A stretch of 64,000 bases of DNA. Origin: Cycloclasticus sp. 46_120_T64. Its GTDB lineage: Bacteria; Pseudomonadota; Gammaproteobacteria; Methylococcales; Cycloclasticaceae. Under the pieces are notes generated by a model. The model was not told where the DNA came from and ran no database searches. It worked only from the letters and a program-made list of their open reading frames with translations. Each line of letters begins with the position of its first letter. Positions within the stretch are counted from its first letter, which is position 1. The stretch is taken from assembly GCA_002162695.1 (NCBI GenBank), contig MAAM01000004.1, positions 186,001 to 250,000 on the forward strand, written 5' to 3'. The position numbers and the translations under genes are program-made. Positions 29,135 to 37,586 of this stretch are shown here, in pieces.

Positions 29135-29190
29135 GTTATAATGACCTAGTTGTAAACGTGTCATTTTGACCTTTGTTAGGTTAAAATGAC
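29135..29190 (+). promoter_or_regulatory. Three NorR enhancer boxes (GT-N7-AC)
   Basis: Three 11-base boxes fit GT-N7-AC: GTTATAATGAC (29135-29145), GTCATTTTGAC (29160-29170) and GTTAAAATGAC (29180-29190). They start 25 and 20 bases apart. Boxes 2 and 3 form a near-perfect inverted repeat. They lie about 70-125 bases upstream of the proposed hmp start, a normal enhancer distance. Box 3 covers the annotated norR start codon, so NorR bound here could repress its own gene. Confidence 0.75.
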
Positions 29191-30739
29191 ACGGATGGAA
29201 CCTTTGCCTTTTATTTATTTACTCGAAGACCTCAGTCGTGATTTAAGCGTTCGTCAGCGTTATCAGCGAATGGTAGCGGCCATTCGTGCGACGAGTTTTA
29301 ATTTAGATGTTTCGCTGGACGCGGTTGCGCTATTGAAGCTGGAGGGGGATTCGCTGCGACCTGTGGCGGCCTTAGGCTTGAAAATGGAGGTGTTGGCTAG
29401 GCGCTTTAAAGTAGCGGCCCACCCGCGGCTGAAGATTATTTTAGAAAACCGGCGACCGACTCGTTTCTCGGCCGATTCGACGCTGGCTGATCCGTATGAC
29501 GGCCTCATTGATGGAGGTGGCACTCAACTGGAGGTGCATGATTGTATGGGCTGTGCTATTTACATCGATGAGCAACCTTGGGGGGTGCTAACCCTCGATG
29601 CGATGCAGGCTGGGGCCTTTGATCTTTTCCGCGAAGTAGACGGCGAGCGGCATATGCAAACGATAACGGCGTTGATTCAAGCCATTCAACGGATTGAAAC
29701 ACTGGAAAACCAAGCCGTGCAGCAGCATGAGATTGCCCGGCGCCTATTAGTGAATGAACTAAGCCCTGAAATCATTGGGCGCAGCCCTGTAATTCAAACG
29801 ATGCTGGCGGAGATCGATACGGTGGCTGGCAGTGAATTATCGGTATTAATTACCGGTGAAACGGGCGTGGGTAAGGAATTGGTGGCGCATAGCCTGCATC
29901 AGTACTCGGCGCGGCGTGATCAAGCCTTGGTGCAGTTAAACTGCGCGGCTTTAGCGGAAAATATTATTGAAAGTGAACTCTTTGGGCATTTACGTGGGGC
30001 CTATTCCGGCGCAAGCAGTGATCGTCGTGGACGTTTTGAACTTGCCGATGGTGGCACCTTGTTTTTGGATGAAATAGGTGAGTTGCCTTTGTCTGCGCAG
30101 GCGAAATTATTACGCGCCTTGCAGAGTGGCGAGATCCAGCGGGTGGGTAGCGATCAAGACATTTCGGTGGATGTGCGGATTATTGCGGCGACCAATAGAG
30201 ACCTGCAACAGGAGGTCAAGGCGGGGCGTTTTCGGGCCGACCTTTATCATCGGCTCAGTGTTTACCCCTTGCTGGTGCCGCCGTTGCGCGAACGAGAGCA
30301 GGATTGTGAGTTATTGGCTGGTTTTTTTCTGGAAAAATATCAACAGCAGCTGGGAGTGAAGAAGTTATGCTTGAGCCACGCCGCGCGAGCGCAATTGCTG
30401 GCCTATGACTGGCCAGGTAATGTGCGTGAATTGGAACACTTGTTGAGTCGGGCGGCATTAAAGGCGGTGCGGGAGCAAGGGCGTGTTAGCCCGATTATCA
30501 GCTTAGAGACCCGGCACCTAGGGCTGACGATAGAGCCTGAACAGGCGGGTCAGCAGCCACCGGCTGAGCCGCCCTTGACGGTGAGCGGTGATGGCTTTCG
30601 TGAGCGTGTCGATCATTTTCAGCAGCAGCTCATTGAACAAGCATTGCAGAATAATGCAGGTAATTTAGCCGCCACCGCCCGTGAGTTGAAACTAGACCGC
30701 AGTAATCTGCTGCGCACCATCAAGCGCTTAGCTGGATAG
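29186..30739 (+). CDS. norR: Nitric oxide-responsive sigma-54 activator NorR (FhpR-like)
   Basis: NorR senses nitric oxide through non-haem iron in its GAF domain and activates sigma-54 promoters. The 517 residues have an N-terminal GAF domain (about 15-170) including HPRLKIILENRRPTRF and ADPYDGLID, an AAA+ domain (about 195-420) and a C-terminal Fis-type helix-turn-helix (NLAATARELKLDRSNLLR). Walker A is GETGVGKELVA. The sigma-54 contact loop reads GAYSGA, not the usual GAFTGA. TTAGG five bases before the ATG at 29186 is a likely ribosome site; an ATG at 29195 is an alternative start. It diverges from hmp, its likely target. Confidence 0.93.
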   Translation: MTRMEPLPFIYLLEDLSRDLSVRQRYQRMVAAIRATSFNLDVSLDAVALLKLEGDSLRPVAALGLKMEVLARRFKVAAHPRLKIILENRRPTRFSADSTLADPYDGLIDGGGTQLEVHDCMGCAIYIDEQPWGVLTLDAMQAGAFDLFREVDGERHMQTITALIQAIQRIETLENQAVQQHEIARRLLVNELSPEIIGRSPVIQTMLAEIDTVAGSELSVLITGETGVGKELVAHSLHQYSARRDQALVQLNCAALAENIIESELFGHLRGAYSGASSDRRGRFELADGGTLFLDEIGELPLSAQAKLLRALQSGEIQRVGSDQDISVDVRIIAATNRDLQQEVKAGRFRADLYHRLSVYPLLVPPLREREQDCELLAGFFLEKYQQQLGVKKLCLSHAARAQLLAYDWPGNVRELEHLLSRAALKAVREQGRVSPIISLETRHLGLTIEPEQAGQQPPAEPPLTVSGDGFRERVDHFQQQLIEQALQNNAGNLAATARELKLDRSNLLRTIKRLAG

Positions 30740-30793
30740 CAGCAGATAAAACGCTAATGGCCTAGTTTTCTTGGCTGGTTTAAAACGAAACGG

Positions 30794-31213
30794 TTATAAA
30801 CAGGCGATGATTTTTTCGGCGGTAATTTTTAATTCATCGGGGTCGGCAAACTCTGCGGCGTGACCCTTGATGCCAAATAATGAACCCGGCAGGATGTGAA
30901 TATGGAAGTGGGGCACGGTCTGCCCAGCGTCTTTACCATTGTGTTGGAATACCGTTGAACCATTGATGTTCATTGCTTGTTGTACTGCCTTGCCCACGCG
31001 TTTAACGGTTTTAATACAGGCTAAGGCCGCTTCGTCGGAGAGTTCGTATAAGGTGCTAACGGGCTCTTTTGGAATAACGAGGCTGTGGCCACTTGTTTGT
31101 GGCATCACATCCATAAAGGCGAGGGTGTGTTCATCTTCAAAAATTTTGATACAAGGTATTTCTTCGCGGAGGATCTTGGCAAAAATATTATCGTGATCGT
31201 AGCTTGTTTGCAT
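30794..31213 (-). CDS. HIT-family nucleotide hydrolase/transferase
   Basis: The start is the ATG at 31213, giving 139 residues (MQTSYDHDNIFAKILREEIP), a classic HIT-family N-terminus; the longer frame adds a non-conserved Lys-rich tail. The catalytic histidine triad is HFHIHILPG (about 98-106), preceded by QHNGKDAGQTVPH. Proteins of this branch (Hint/HinT-like) hydrolyse AMP-lysine or adenosine phosphoramidates. It sits 37 bases downstream of the MOSC gene on the same strand. Its role in the cell is unknown. Confidence 0.92.
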   Translation of the reverse strand: MQTSYDHDNIFAKILREEIPCIKIFEDEHTLAFMDVMPQTSGHSLVIPKEPVSTLYELSDEAALACIKTVKRVGKAVQQAMNINGSTVFQHNGKDAGQTVPHFHIHILPGSLFGIKGHAAEFADPDELKITAEKIIACL

Positions 31214-31250
31214 GGTATTCCTTGTGGATTTGTAATGATTGATTTGTTTT

Positions 31251-31733
31251 TTATAGCGGCTCGTCGCTGTCAATTTGGATCGCCTCAGCGAGTTTGATCT
31301 CGCCGCTGGATAGAATTTGCGCGCGTAATCCGCCTTTGTTTAATAGCTGTGGCAGCACTAAGGGGTCTAAGGTTTCCGCGAGTTGTACGCAGGGCTCACA
31401 TAGCATAATGCCCTTCAGTCGAACCTTGCCTAGAGTGAATGTTTTGCCGACTAAGTCATTTAACTCGATGCCTTCGGTGATGATATTTCGGCGAAAATCA
31501 GCATAGGCGTATTGGCGTTTATATTGTTTATTAAAGTGGTCGATTTGTTCTTGTTCGATGAGCGTGAGTTCGGTGGACGGGTCGTGTTTCGCGGAGGCTG
31601 AAAAACTGCCTTGTTGGTTAAAATAGCGATCACCTTGAATGCCTTGCCCAGCCACTAGGTTGGCGCAGGAGAGAGTCTGTAGCGCTGCGCCGGCCGTTTT
31701 GGCGATATAGATGTGTTTGATGGTTGCGCTCAT
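31251..31733 (-). CDS. MOSC domain protein
   Basis: MOSC domains occur in molybdenum cofactor sulfurases and in YiiM/YuaD-like proteins that handle N-hydroxylated compounds. The 160-residue protein is a stand-alone MOSC domain: GQGIQGDRYFNQQGSFS (about 29-45), ELTLIEQEQI, FRRNIITEGIELNDLVG and the Cys-containing LCEPCVQL (about 112-119), then GLRAQILSSGEI. The conserved Cys is present, so sulfur or molybdopterin binding is plausible. The gene overlaps the small unknown gene upstream by 4 bases (ATGA). Confidence 0.88.
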   Translation of the reverse strand: MSATIKHIYIAKTAGAALQTLSCANLVAGQGIQGDRYFNQQGSFSASAKHDPSTELTLIEQEQIDHFNKQYKRQYAYADFRRNIITEGIELNDLVGKTFTLGKVRLKGIMLCEPCVQLAETLDPLVLPQLLNKGGLRAQILSSGEIKLAEAIQIDSDEPL

Positions 31734-31975
31734 GCTGAATCAGCGCTGGCTAACTCGGCCAGGGTGGTGAGTGGACTCGGGTCAATTTGCCAGGTGTTAA
31801 ACAACTGCTCTAATTGTTTGACGGTGTGCATATCAAAATCCTGATTGAGTTCTAGCAGGTAGTGAGATCCCATGACTTTGTTGTCTTTATAGGCGTGAAC
31901 TTGCTGGAGCTCGTTAAAAAAATCGTGTTCGCTTTTGTTGCTGTTATAGCTGGGGCTGATGATCAGTATTTTCAT
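31730..31975 (-). CDS. Small protein of unknown function, coupled to the MOSC gene
   Basis: I do not recognise this 81-residue protein. It begins MKILIISPSYNSNKSEHDFF and is soluble and mildly acidic, with predicted strand-helix-strand-helix content, for example VMGSHYLLELNQDFDMHTVK and LEQLFNTWQIDPSPL. It has no Cys and no membrane segment. Support for it being real is the ATGA overlap with the MOSC gene and a clean ATG start. It could be a partner of the MOSC protein or an unrelated gene. Confidence 0.65.
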   Translation of the reverse strand: MKILIISPSYNSNKSEHDFFNELQQVHAYKDNKVMGSHYLLELNQDFDMHTVKQLEQLFNTWQIDPSPLTTLAELASADSA

Positions 31976-32041
31976 TGGGTGGTTATCGGTAGAAGCTTCT
32001 AGTTTTTGTTGTGGTGCTTTTTGAGGGCGCGGGGTGGCTGT

Positions 32042-32407
32042 TTATTTCTGCTGTAGTAAGTTGGCTAAACCGGCAAAAGGGTTGTGGCTGGCTTCTTGGC
32101 GGGGTTTGTTTTCGTGCACATCGCCGGCAACGTTATCGATATAACGCGCATGTTCATTATCATGACAGTATAGGCATAATAATTCCCAGTTACTGCCGTC
32201 TTGCGGGTTGTTATCGTGGTTATGGTCGCGGTGGTGTACGGTGAGTTCACGTAAGTTTTGTTGGTTGAACTCGCGTGAACAGCGGCCACAAATCCACGGG
32301 TACATTTTGAGTGCCTTGGCGCGATAACCCTTATCGCTTTGTTCACGGGCACGGCGTGCTTGCGCAACAATTTGGTCGAGTTTCTGATCTGAATCCTTGG
32401 CTGACAT
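32042..32407 (-). CDS. yajD: HNH nuclease family protein YajD
   Basis: The 121-residue protein is close to E. coli YajD (115). It has two zinc-binding pairs, ICGRCSREF and LLCLYCHDNEH, around the HNH core ELTVHHRDHNHDNNP. The stretch EDGSNWELL-like QDGSNWELLCLYCHD and the C-terminal NPFAGLANLL also match. Cleavage activity and target are not known to me. It lies on the same strand as the MOSC group, 66 bases upstream of the small gene, and probably has its own transcript. Confidence 0.93.
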   Translation of the reverse strand: MSAKDSDQKLDQIVAQARRAREQSDKGYRAKALKMYPWICGRCSREFNQQNLRELTVHHRDHNHDNNPQDGSNWELLCLYCHDNEHARYIDNVAGDVHENKPRQEASHNPFAGLANLLQQK

Positions 32408-32535
32408 TTTTTCAACGCTCCTTTTTTGTCGATTCAGCTAATAAAGCAGTTATTGCGCTGTTGTGCCAGTTATTTTTTGCCTAGCGGCGGACTTGGCTTG
32501 GTTGTCCATGGGCTAAGCCCGCTAAATAGGCGCTT

Positions 32536-33324
32536 TTAATACCCCTTGAATTCAGGTTTGCGCTTTTCACCAAAGGCGCTTAAACCTTCTTGTAGGTCGT
32601 ATGACTTGGTTTGCAGGTGTAGCATATTGAGTTCGGCGCGTAAGGCAACGTCTAGCGGCATATCTTGCCCATCCTTGACCATTTGTTTCATCCGTTGCAA
32701 GGCGAGAGGGCTCTTCGTGGCAATTTTTTTCGCCATCTTCATGGTGTGTTCCATTAGCTCGTCATCGGCGATAACGTCCAATAATAAACCCCATTCTTTC
32801 ATTTTATGTGCGTCGACAAAGTCACCGGTGAATAATAGGTAGTTTGCCGCGTTCCAAGGGATTTTACGGGATAACACCACCGCGCCGCCGGCACCTGGGA
32901 AAACGCCAAAATTAGCGTGGGCATCGGCCAGTTTGGCGCTTTCGGCAGCCAATAAAATATCGCCGGCCATTGCGAGCTCTAAACCGCCGGCGCAGACCAC
33001 GCCGTTAATGGCGACTAATAGGGGTTTTCTAAAGCCGGTGACGGCTCCGAAGCCATCACGCGCACGGGTCCAAAAGTTTGGTGCGGGTCTAGCACCCTCT
33101 TTGATGTCATCGAGCAGTAGTTTGAGGTCGGCACCGGCGCAAAAAGCTTGACCTTCTCCGGTTAATACCGCGACTCGAATCTCATTATCATCATCCAGCT
33201 TTGGAAATAAGTCGGCCAGTTCTTCCATCATGGTTTCCGACACGGAATTCATTGCCGCTGGACGGTTCAGCTTAACGAGTGCGATCGCACCTTGTTTTTC
33301 ATAACTAATATCTTGGTAGTTCAT
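32536..33324 (-). CDS. Crotonase-superfamily protein annotated as enoyl-CoA hydratase, second Glu missing
   Basis: The 262-residue protein has the crotonase fold. The oxyanion-hole segments are AFCAGADLKLL (60-70) and NGVVCAGGLELAMAGD (107-122). Hydratases use two Glu residues spaced by 20; here Glu116 is present, but residue 136 is His (DAHANFG), followed by PGAGG. Loss of the second acid makes simple hydration less likely; isomerase, hydrolase or other crotonase chemistry should be considered. The next gene upstream is a thiolase with its own terminator, so the two may share a fatty or sterol acyl-CoA pathway without being one operon. Confidence 0.88.
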   Translation of the reverse strand: MNYQDISYEKQGAIALVKLNRPAAMNSVSETMMEELADLFPKLDDDNEIRVAVLTGEGQAFCAGADLKLLLDDIKEGARPAPNFWTRARDGFGAVTGFRKPLLVAINGVVCAGGLELAMAGDILLAAESAKLADAHANFGVFPGAGGAVVLSRKIPWNAANYLLFTGDFVDAHKMKEWGLLLDVIADDELMEHTMKMAKKIATKSPLALQRMKQMVKDGQDMPLDVALRAELNMLHLQTKSYDLQEGLSAFGEKRKPEFKGY

Positions 33325-33386
33325 AGTCTGCTCTCTGGGTTATTGAGGATGCTTTCATTGTATGATGCCTAGGGAAAGTAATCGGC

Positions 33387-33419
33387 AAAAAAAAGGCTTG
33401 GCATACGAGATGCCAAGCC
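33387..33419 (-). terminator. Intrinsic terminator of the thiolase gene
   Basis: On the minus strand a perfect 10-bp stem (GGCTTGGCAT / ATGCCAAGCC) with a 5-base loop is followed by eight T. It lies 33 bases after the thiolase stop and separates it from the crotonase gene. Confidence 0.9.
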
Positions 33420-33452
33420 ATTTAGTTGCAACTATAAAAGTTGCTGGAGTTG

Positions 33453-34625
33453 TTAAGCCGCTTGATACATCGTCACAACCACTGCGCCACCGAGGCCTAG
33501 GTTGTGTTGTAAAGCTACTTCTGCGCCTTCTACTTGACGTTTGCCGGCATTGCCGCGGATTTGGTTAACGAGCTCGAAACACTGTGCTAAACCGGTTGCG
33601 CCAATAGGGTGGCCTTTAGACATTAAACCGCCCGATGGATTAACAACAAATTTACCACCGTAGGTGTTATCGCCATTATCAATAAAGGTGGTGGCTTCGC
33701 CTTCGTCGCATAAACCGAGGCCTTCATAGGTAATGACTTCGTTAACGGTAAAGCAATCGTGTAACTCAATCACTTGGATGCCGTCTGGGCCAATGCCTGA
33801 TTCTTCGTAAACCGCTGCTGCTGCGCGGCGAGTCATATCTGAACCAATGAGGTTGATAGGGTCATTCCAGCTGGCAGGGGTATCGGTTGCCATTGCCTGC
33901 GCAATAATCGCTACACCGCTAGTAATGCCGTGTTTTTTAGCAAAGGCTTCACTACAAACAACCGCAGCGCCAGCGCCACAAGTAGGAGGGCAGCACATGG
34001 TGCGAGTGAGGTAATCCATGTAGACCATTTTGTCAGCCATGACTTCTTCAACAGTGAGTGGTTTATCAAATAACGCAAATGGATTTTGCATGGCGTGGTT
34101 ACGTGTTTTTACCGAAACTTTGGCGAAAATATCGGCGCTCGCAGCATATTTTTCCATGTAGTAATGGCCGGCTGCACCAAAGGCACGTAGTGCTAGTGGG
34201 CCTGCAGGGTAGCCTTTTTCGTCGAGCACGTTAAGAAAGTTATCAAATGGAGATTCGCGATCATCCCATGCAGAGCCGATAGCGCCGGGTTGCATTTCTT
34301 CAAAGCCGAATGCTAATGCACATTCAACCGCGCCACTGCTAACCGCTTGGCGGGCTAAGAATAAGGCAGTAGAGCCAGATGAACAGTTATTGTTCACATT
34401 AATAACAGGTATGCCAGTTTGGAACGCGTCGTAAAGAGCGGCTTGTGCGCAGGTTGAATCACCATAAATATAGGCACCGTAAGCTTGTTCGATTAGCTCA
34501 GGTTTGATGCCTGCTTCTTTTACGGCACCTTGAATGGCTTTAGATGCCATCACGCGGTACGATTCTTGTTTGCCAGGTTTGGCGAATTTAACCATATCAA
34601 CGCCAGCGATAATTGCCTTGCTCAT
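33453..34625 (-). CDS. SCP-x-type thiolase (lipid-transfer protein family)
   Basis: The 390-residue protein is a thiolase of the SCP-x/SCP2 branch, which cleaves branched or side-chain acyl-CoA. The nucleophilic Cys lies in NVNNNCSSGSTALFLAR (about 76-92). The catalytic His appear in VIELHDCFTVNEVI and in SKGHPIGATGLAQ; HNLGLGGAVVV ends the chain. It lacks the CxG C-terminal motif of ordinary degradative thiolases, as expected for this branch. No SCP2 sterol-carrier domain is attached. It is bounded by a strong terminator downstream. Confidence 0.92.
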   Translation of the reverse strand: MSKAIIAGVDMVKFAKPGKQESYRVMASKAIQGAVKEAGIKPELIEQAYGAYIYGDSTCAQAALYDAFQTGIPVINVNNNCSSGSTALFLARQAVSSGAVECALAFGFEEMQPGAIGSAWDDRESPFDNFLNVLDEKGYPAGPLALRAFGAAGHYYMEKYAASADIFAKVSVKTRNHAMQNPFALFDKPLTVEEVMADKMVYMDYLTRTMCCPPTCGAGAAVVCSEAFAKKHGITSGVAIIAQAMATDTPASWNDPINLIGSDMTRRAAAAVYEESGIGPDGIQVIELHDCFTVNEVITYEGLGLCDEGEATTFIDNGDNTYGGKFVVNPSGGLMSKGHPIGATGLAQCFELVNQIRGNAGKRQVEGAEVALQHNLGLGGAVVVTMYQAA

Positions 34626-34759
34626 AATCGAGTTCCTATTTATTGGGTATTTAAGTCAGGTGCAGACTATGCCTGAATCAGACGTAATAATAAATGTTGG
34701 ATTACGACATTACTCTTGGCAAAAACGCTCGTGTTAAACCCTGCTAGGGCAAGGTTGGG

Positions 34760-37099
34760 TTAAGGTAGCTGTACTGCGTAAAGAGCAGCTTCTTGGTGTT
34801 CGCCGTTAAGGTTGGTGTTCGGGGTATGAGCCTTTAAATGTTTTATAAGCTGTGTGTTTTCCATCGGCTTTGCAAAATAATAACCTTGGAATAAGTCGCA
34901 ACCAAACTCAAGTAGTAAGTCAGCCTGTTCTTTTTCTTCAACGCCCTCCGAGAGAACGGGAATTTGCAGGCTTTTGCCGATGTTAATAATGCTTTGAATG
35001 AGGTTTTTATCGCTTTTAGAGCTGAGAACATGCTGAATAAAACTCTTATCAATCTTTAGTTCATTAATTGGAAGTTTAGTTAACACGCTTAATGAGGAGT
35101 AGCCTGTGCCAAAGTCGTCAAGTGAAATTTTCACGCCGATGGCCTGTATTCTGTCGAGTACAAGTTTGGCCGCCTTTAAGTCCTCGATGAATAAACTTTC
35201 AGTGACTTCAATGCAAAGAGGGATAGATGGATACTGGTCTGTTAGTTGTTGGATGTCATTGATGATCGTTGAATGAAATAACTGCTGCACAGATATGTTG
35301 ACGGATAGTTGTAAGTTTTTGTATTTAGGTTGTTTTTTTGTTATTTCAGCAAGCTCTCGCATTGAGGTTTGCAGAACGAAACGACCAATATCGATGATAA
35401 GGCCGGTTGATTCAGCGATGGGGATAAAGACATCTGGAGGAACCATGCCTAATTTTTCATTCTTCCAACGAATGAGCGTTTCTATGCCAACGATGTTTTT
35501 TGTCTGTGCTTCGACTTGAGGTTGGTAGACTAAAAATAGCTCATCTCTTTCGAGCGCTAGGCGTAACTCTTGTTCAATAAGGAAGGCGTTCCTCTGTTTC
35601 TCTTCTAAATGATCAGAGTAGATAAAGTGACGGGCGCCGGTTGCCTTGGCTTGATACATAGCCATATCGGCTTTGCGTAAGAGGTCATCAAGGCTGTGGC
35701 CATTGCTTGGGGTATGGGCGATACCCATGCTTACGGTAATAGAAAAGTCTAGCTGACTCACTAAAATGGATTGTTTAAGTTGTTGATAAAAATCATCACA
35801 AAGTTGAATAACGTGTTTGGCATCAATACTGGGAGTGAGAATGATGAACTCGTCGCCACCAGGCCTTATTTTTAAACACTCAGGGAAGCAGTTGTTAATA
35901 CGTGACGCGACTTCTTGTAGGATTTGATCGCCAACAGAATGCCCATGTAGATCATTGCAGCTTTTAAAGTTATTTATATCCATAAAAATGATATGAAAAT
36001 CGCCGTGGCAATGTGCTTGCCAACTAGGGTAGGCCTTCAATAAGTGTCGTCGGTTAGGTAAGCCAGTGAGAGGGTCGTGTGTTGCTTGCTGCTCTAGGGT
36101 GTTTTTGGCGGTATTTTGCAGCCGGATATTTGAGCGGAAGGTCCAAAACAAGACGAGGTTAAATATAATGAAGGCAAGAGCTAAAACGCTTAATGGGATG
36201 AGTAGTCGTTGGCTGATTAATTCATAGGGTGTGGCAATGATGGTGTAGTGCGCGAAGCGTGGGTCATAGCTAATGCTCACAAGGGATTTTGCTCGTCGCT
36301 CTGTCTGCAAGGCTACGCTGGTGAAAATCTCTGGGCTGCTGTTGCGTATGGTTGCTAAAGTCGCGCCTTCATCACGAAAGCGGTCTTCAAATTTTCTGAC
36401 CCAGGCGTATGGAATGGGTTGTGAGTAGGCGGATTCCGCGCTGCTAAAGGCAGTTTTCGGCGCATATTGCCTATAGAAGTCCTCCCTTACAATAAATGTA
36501 CTCATGTGGCTGGGTAGGAACGAGCCAGACCAGGTGTTGAAGTTAGATTCTAGTTTTAGCCCGCTGGTCATGACGCCTGTGACCAGGCCATTTTTATCGG
36601 TAATGCGTTGTCTTAGCGGGATAACCCATTGCTGAAGGCTTTTCATGTAATAGGTTCTGCCAACGACCATCTGTGGACTGTTGAGGGTTTTTTTAAAACT
36701 GACGGCAGAGGCTGGGTTTTTTTGTAAGCTGATTGCTGTTGGGTTATTGATGTCGAAGCTAGCCAAGATGAAACGTCCTGAGGGGTTGGCTAGACCAAAT
36801 CCGGCAATTTCGGGGTTGGTTTTAAGTAGGCTGTCGAATAATTGTTGAGGCTCTATGGCAGGATCTTGCTGTTTCCTTAAGGCAATTAATAGCTCACCAA
36901 GGGTTTTTAATAAACCTTCATTTTTACTTAATACCGATTGGGTGGAGTTTGAAATAACTCGGTGAGAATAAATTAATTCAGTTCTTGCCTGGGTGTGAGT
37001 GTTCAGCCATATAAAATATGCAGTAACAGCGGCGAAGATAACTGACGTCGTAACGATGAAAATATATGTTTTCCATAAACCGTTAAATTTTTGCATCAC
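34760..37099 (-). CDS. Membrane GGDEF-EAL protein (c-di-GMP turnover)
   Basis: This 779-residue inner-membrane protein has a helix at about 11-30, a periplasmic sensor of about 260 residues (dCache-like), a second helix near 298-320, a GGDEF domain (about 335-495) and an EAL domain (about 510-760). The cyclase signature RPGGDEFIIL is intact, but I see no RxxD inhibitory site in front of it. The phosphodiesterase signature is ETL (GIETLIRW) instead of EAL, while the loop SLDDFGTGYSSLS, VTES and LKIDKSF are intact. It could make or degrade c-di-GMP. The ligand of the sensor is unknown. It is a single gene. Confidence 0.93.
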   Translation of the reverse strand: MMQKFNGLWKTYIFIVTTSVIFAAVTAYFIWLNTHTQARTELIYSHRVISNSTQSVLSKNEGLLKTLGELLIALRKQQDPAIEPQQLFDSLLKTNPEIAGFGLANPSGRFILASFDINNPTAISLQKNPASAVSFKKTLNSPQMVVGRTYYMKSLQQWVIPLRQRITDKNGLVTGVMTSGLKLESNFNTWSGSFLPSHMSTFIVREDFYRQYAPKTAFSSAESAYSQPIPYAWVRKFEDRFRDEGATLATIRNSSPEIFTSVALQTERRAKSLVSISYDPRFAHYTIIATPYELISQRLLIPLSVLALAFIIFNLVLFWTFRSNIRLQNTAKNTLEQQATHDPLTGLPNRRHLLKAYPSWQAHCHGDFHIIFMDINNFKSCNDLHGHSVGDQILQEVASRINNCFPECLKIRPGGDEFIILTPSIDAKHVIQLCDDFYQQLKQSILVSQLDFSITVSMGIAHTPSNGHSLDDLLRKADMAMYQAKATGARHFIYSDHLEEKQRNAFLIEQELRLALERDELFLVYQPQVEAQTKNIVGIETLIRWKNEKLGMVPPDVFIPIAESTGLIIDIGRFVLQTSMRELAEITKKQPKYKNLQLSVNISVQQLFHSTIINDIQQLTDQYPSIPLCIEVTESLFIEDLKAAKLVLDRIQAIGVKISLDDFGTGYSSLSVLTKLPINELKIDKSFIQHVLSSKSDKNLIQSIINIGKSLQIPVLSEGVEEKEQADLLLEFGCDLFQGYYFAKPMENTQLIKHLKAHTPNTNLNGEHQEAALYAVQLP

Positions 37100-37358
37100 T
37101 CGGACAGCCTTTTATTTGAGCGTTATCAGCTTGATAAACACTTTGATTTTTAGGCTACAACGTCATTAGTGGTTAGGATGAAAACGAGCCAGCGACAGTA
37201 TTTATGCCTTAGATGGCTATGTGGTGCAAGCTAATTCGTATCGTTGGTTTGACAGCGATGCTGTTTTGTACGGCTAAATTGTCAGTGTGTTCTTAAGCCG
37301 AGGGTGACATGTTGGGTATCACAGAGCTGAGCAGGCTTTATAAGTAAGCTTTGATGAA

Positions 37359-37435
37359 TGGCGCGCTCGGCGGGAGTCGAACCCACGACCTTCGCCTTCG
37401 GAGGGCGACACTCTATCCAGCTGAGCTACGAGCGC
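37359..37435 (-). tRNA. tRNA-Arg (anticodon CCG), CCA encoded
   Basis: The minus strand folds into a full cloverleaf of 77 bases including the encoded 3' CCA (37359-37361). The acceptor stem is GCGCTCG / CGAGCGC. The D arm is GCTCAGCTGGATAGAGT, the anticodon loop is CTCCGAA with CCG at 37399-37401, and the T loop is GGTTCGACTC. No integrase or repeated 3' end is seen, so it is not visibly an insertion site. Confidence 0.97.
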
Positions 37436-37453
37436 TTAATTTTTTCAGCGGCC

Positions 37454-37482
37454 ATTATAGCGCGATAATCACGAGGGGATAA
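37454..37482 (-). promoter_or_regulatory. Promoter of tRNA-Arg
   Basis: The minus strand carries TATAAT (37454-37459), a 17-base spacer and a weak -35 TTATCC (37477-37482). The GC-rich stretch GGCCGC right after the -10 is the discriminator type found at growth-rate-controlled stable RNA promoters. The start would be about 12 bases before the tRNA. Confidence 0.65.
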
Positions 37483-37586
37483 TATTAACTGTTATCAGTA
37501 AGACCAATAATTGATGGTTTTTTGTGTCGGGCGGGTAAAATTACGGTTTATAATAAAAAACTAAATCAATTAAATGGAGTGGCTTC

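Noticed and set aside
32042-32407. HNH nuclease as part of a restriction or toxin system
   Set aside because: It is the conserved YajD, with no methyltransferase or immunity gene beside it.
37359-37435. tRNA-Arg as an attachment site of an integrated element
   Set aside because: No integrase, no repeated tRNA end and only housekeeping genes on both sides.
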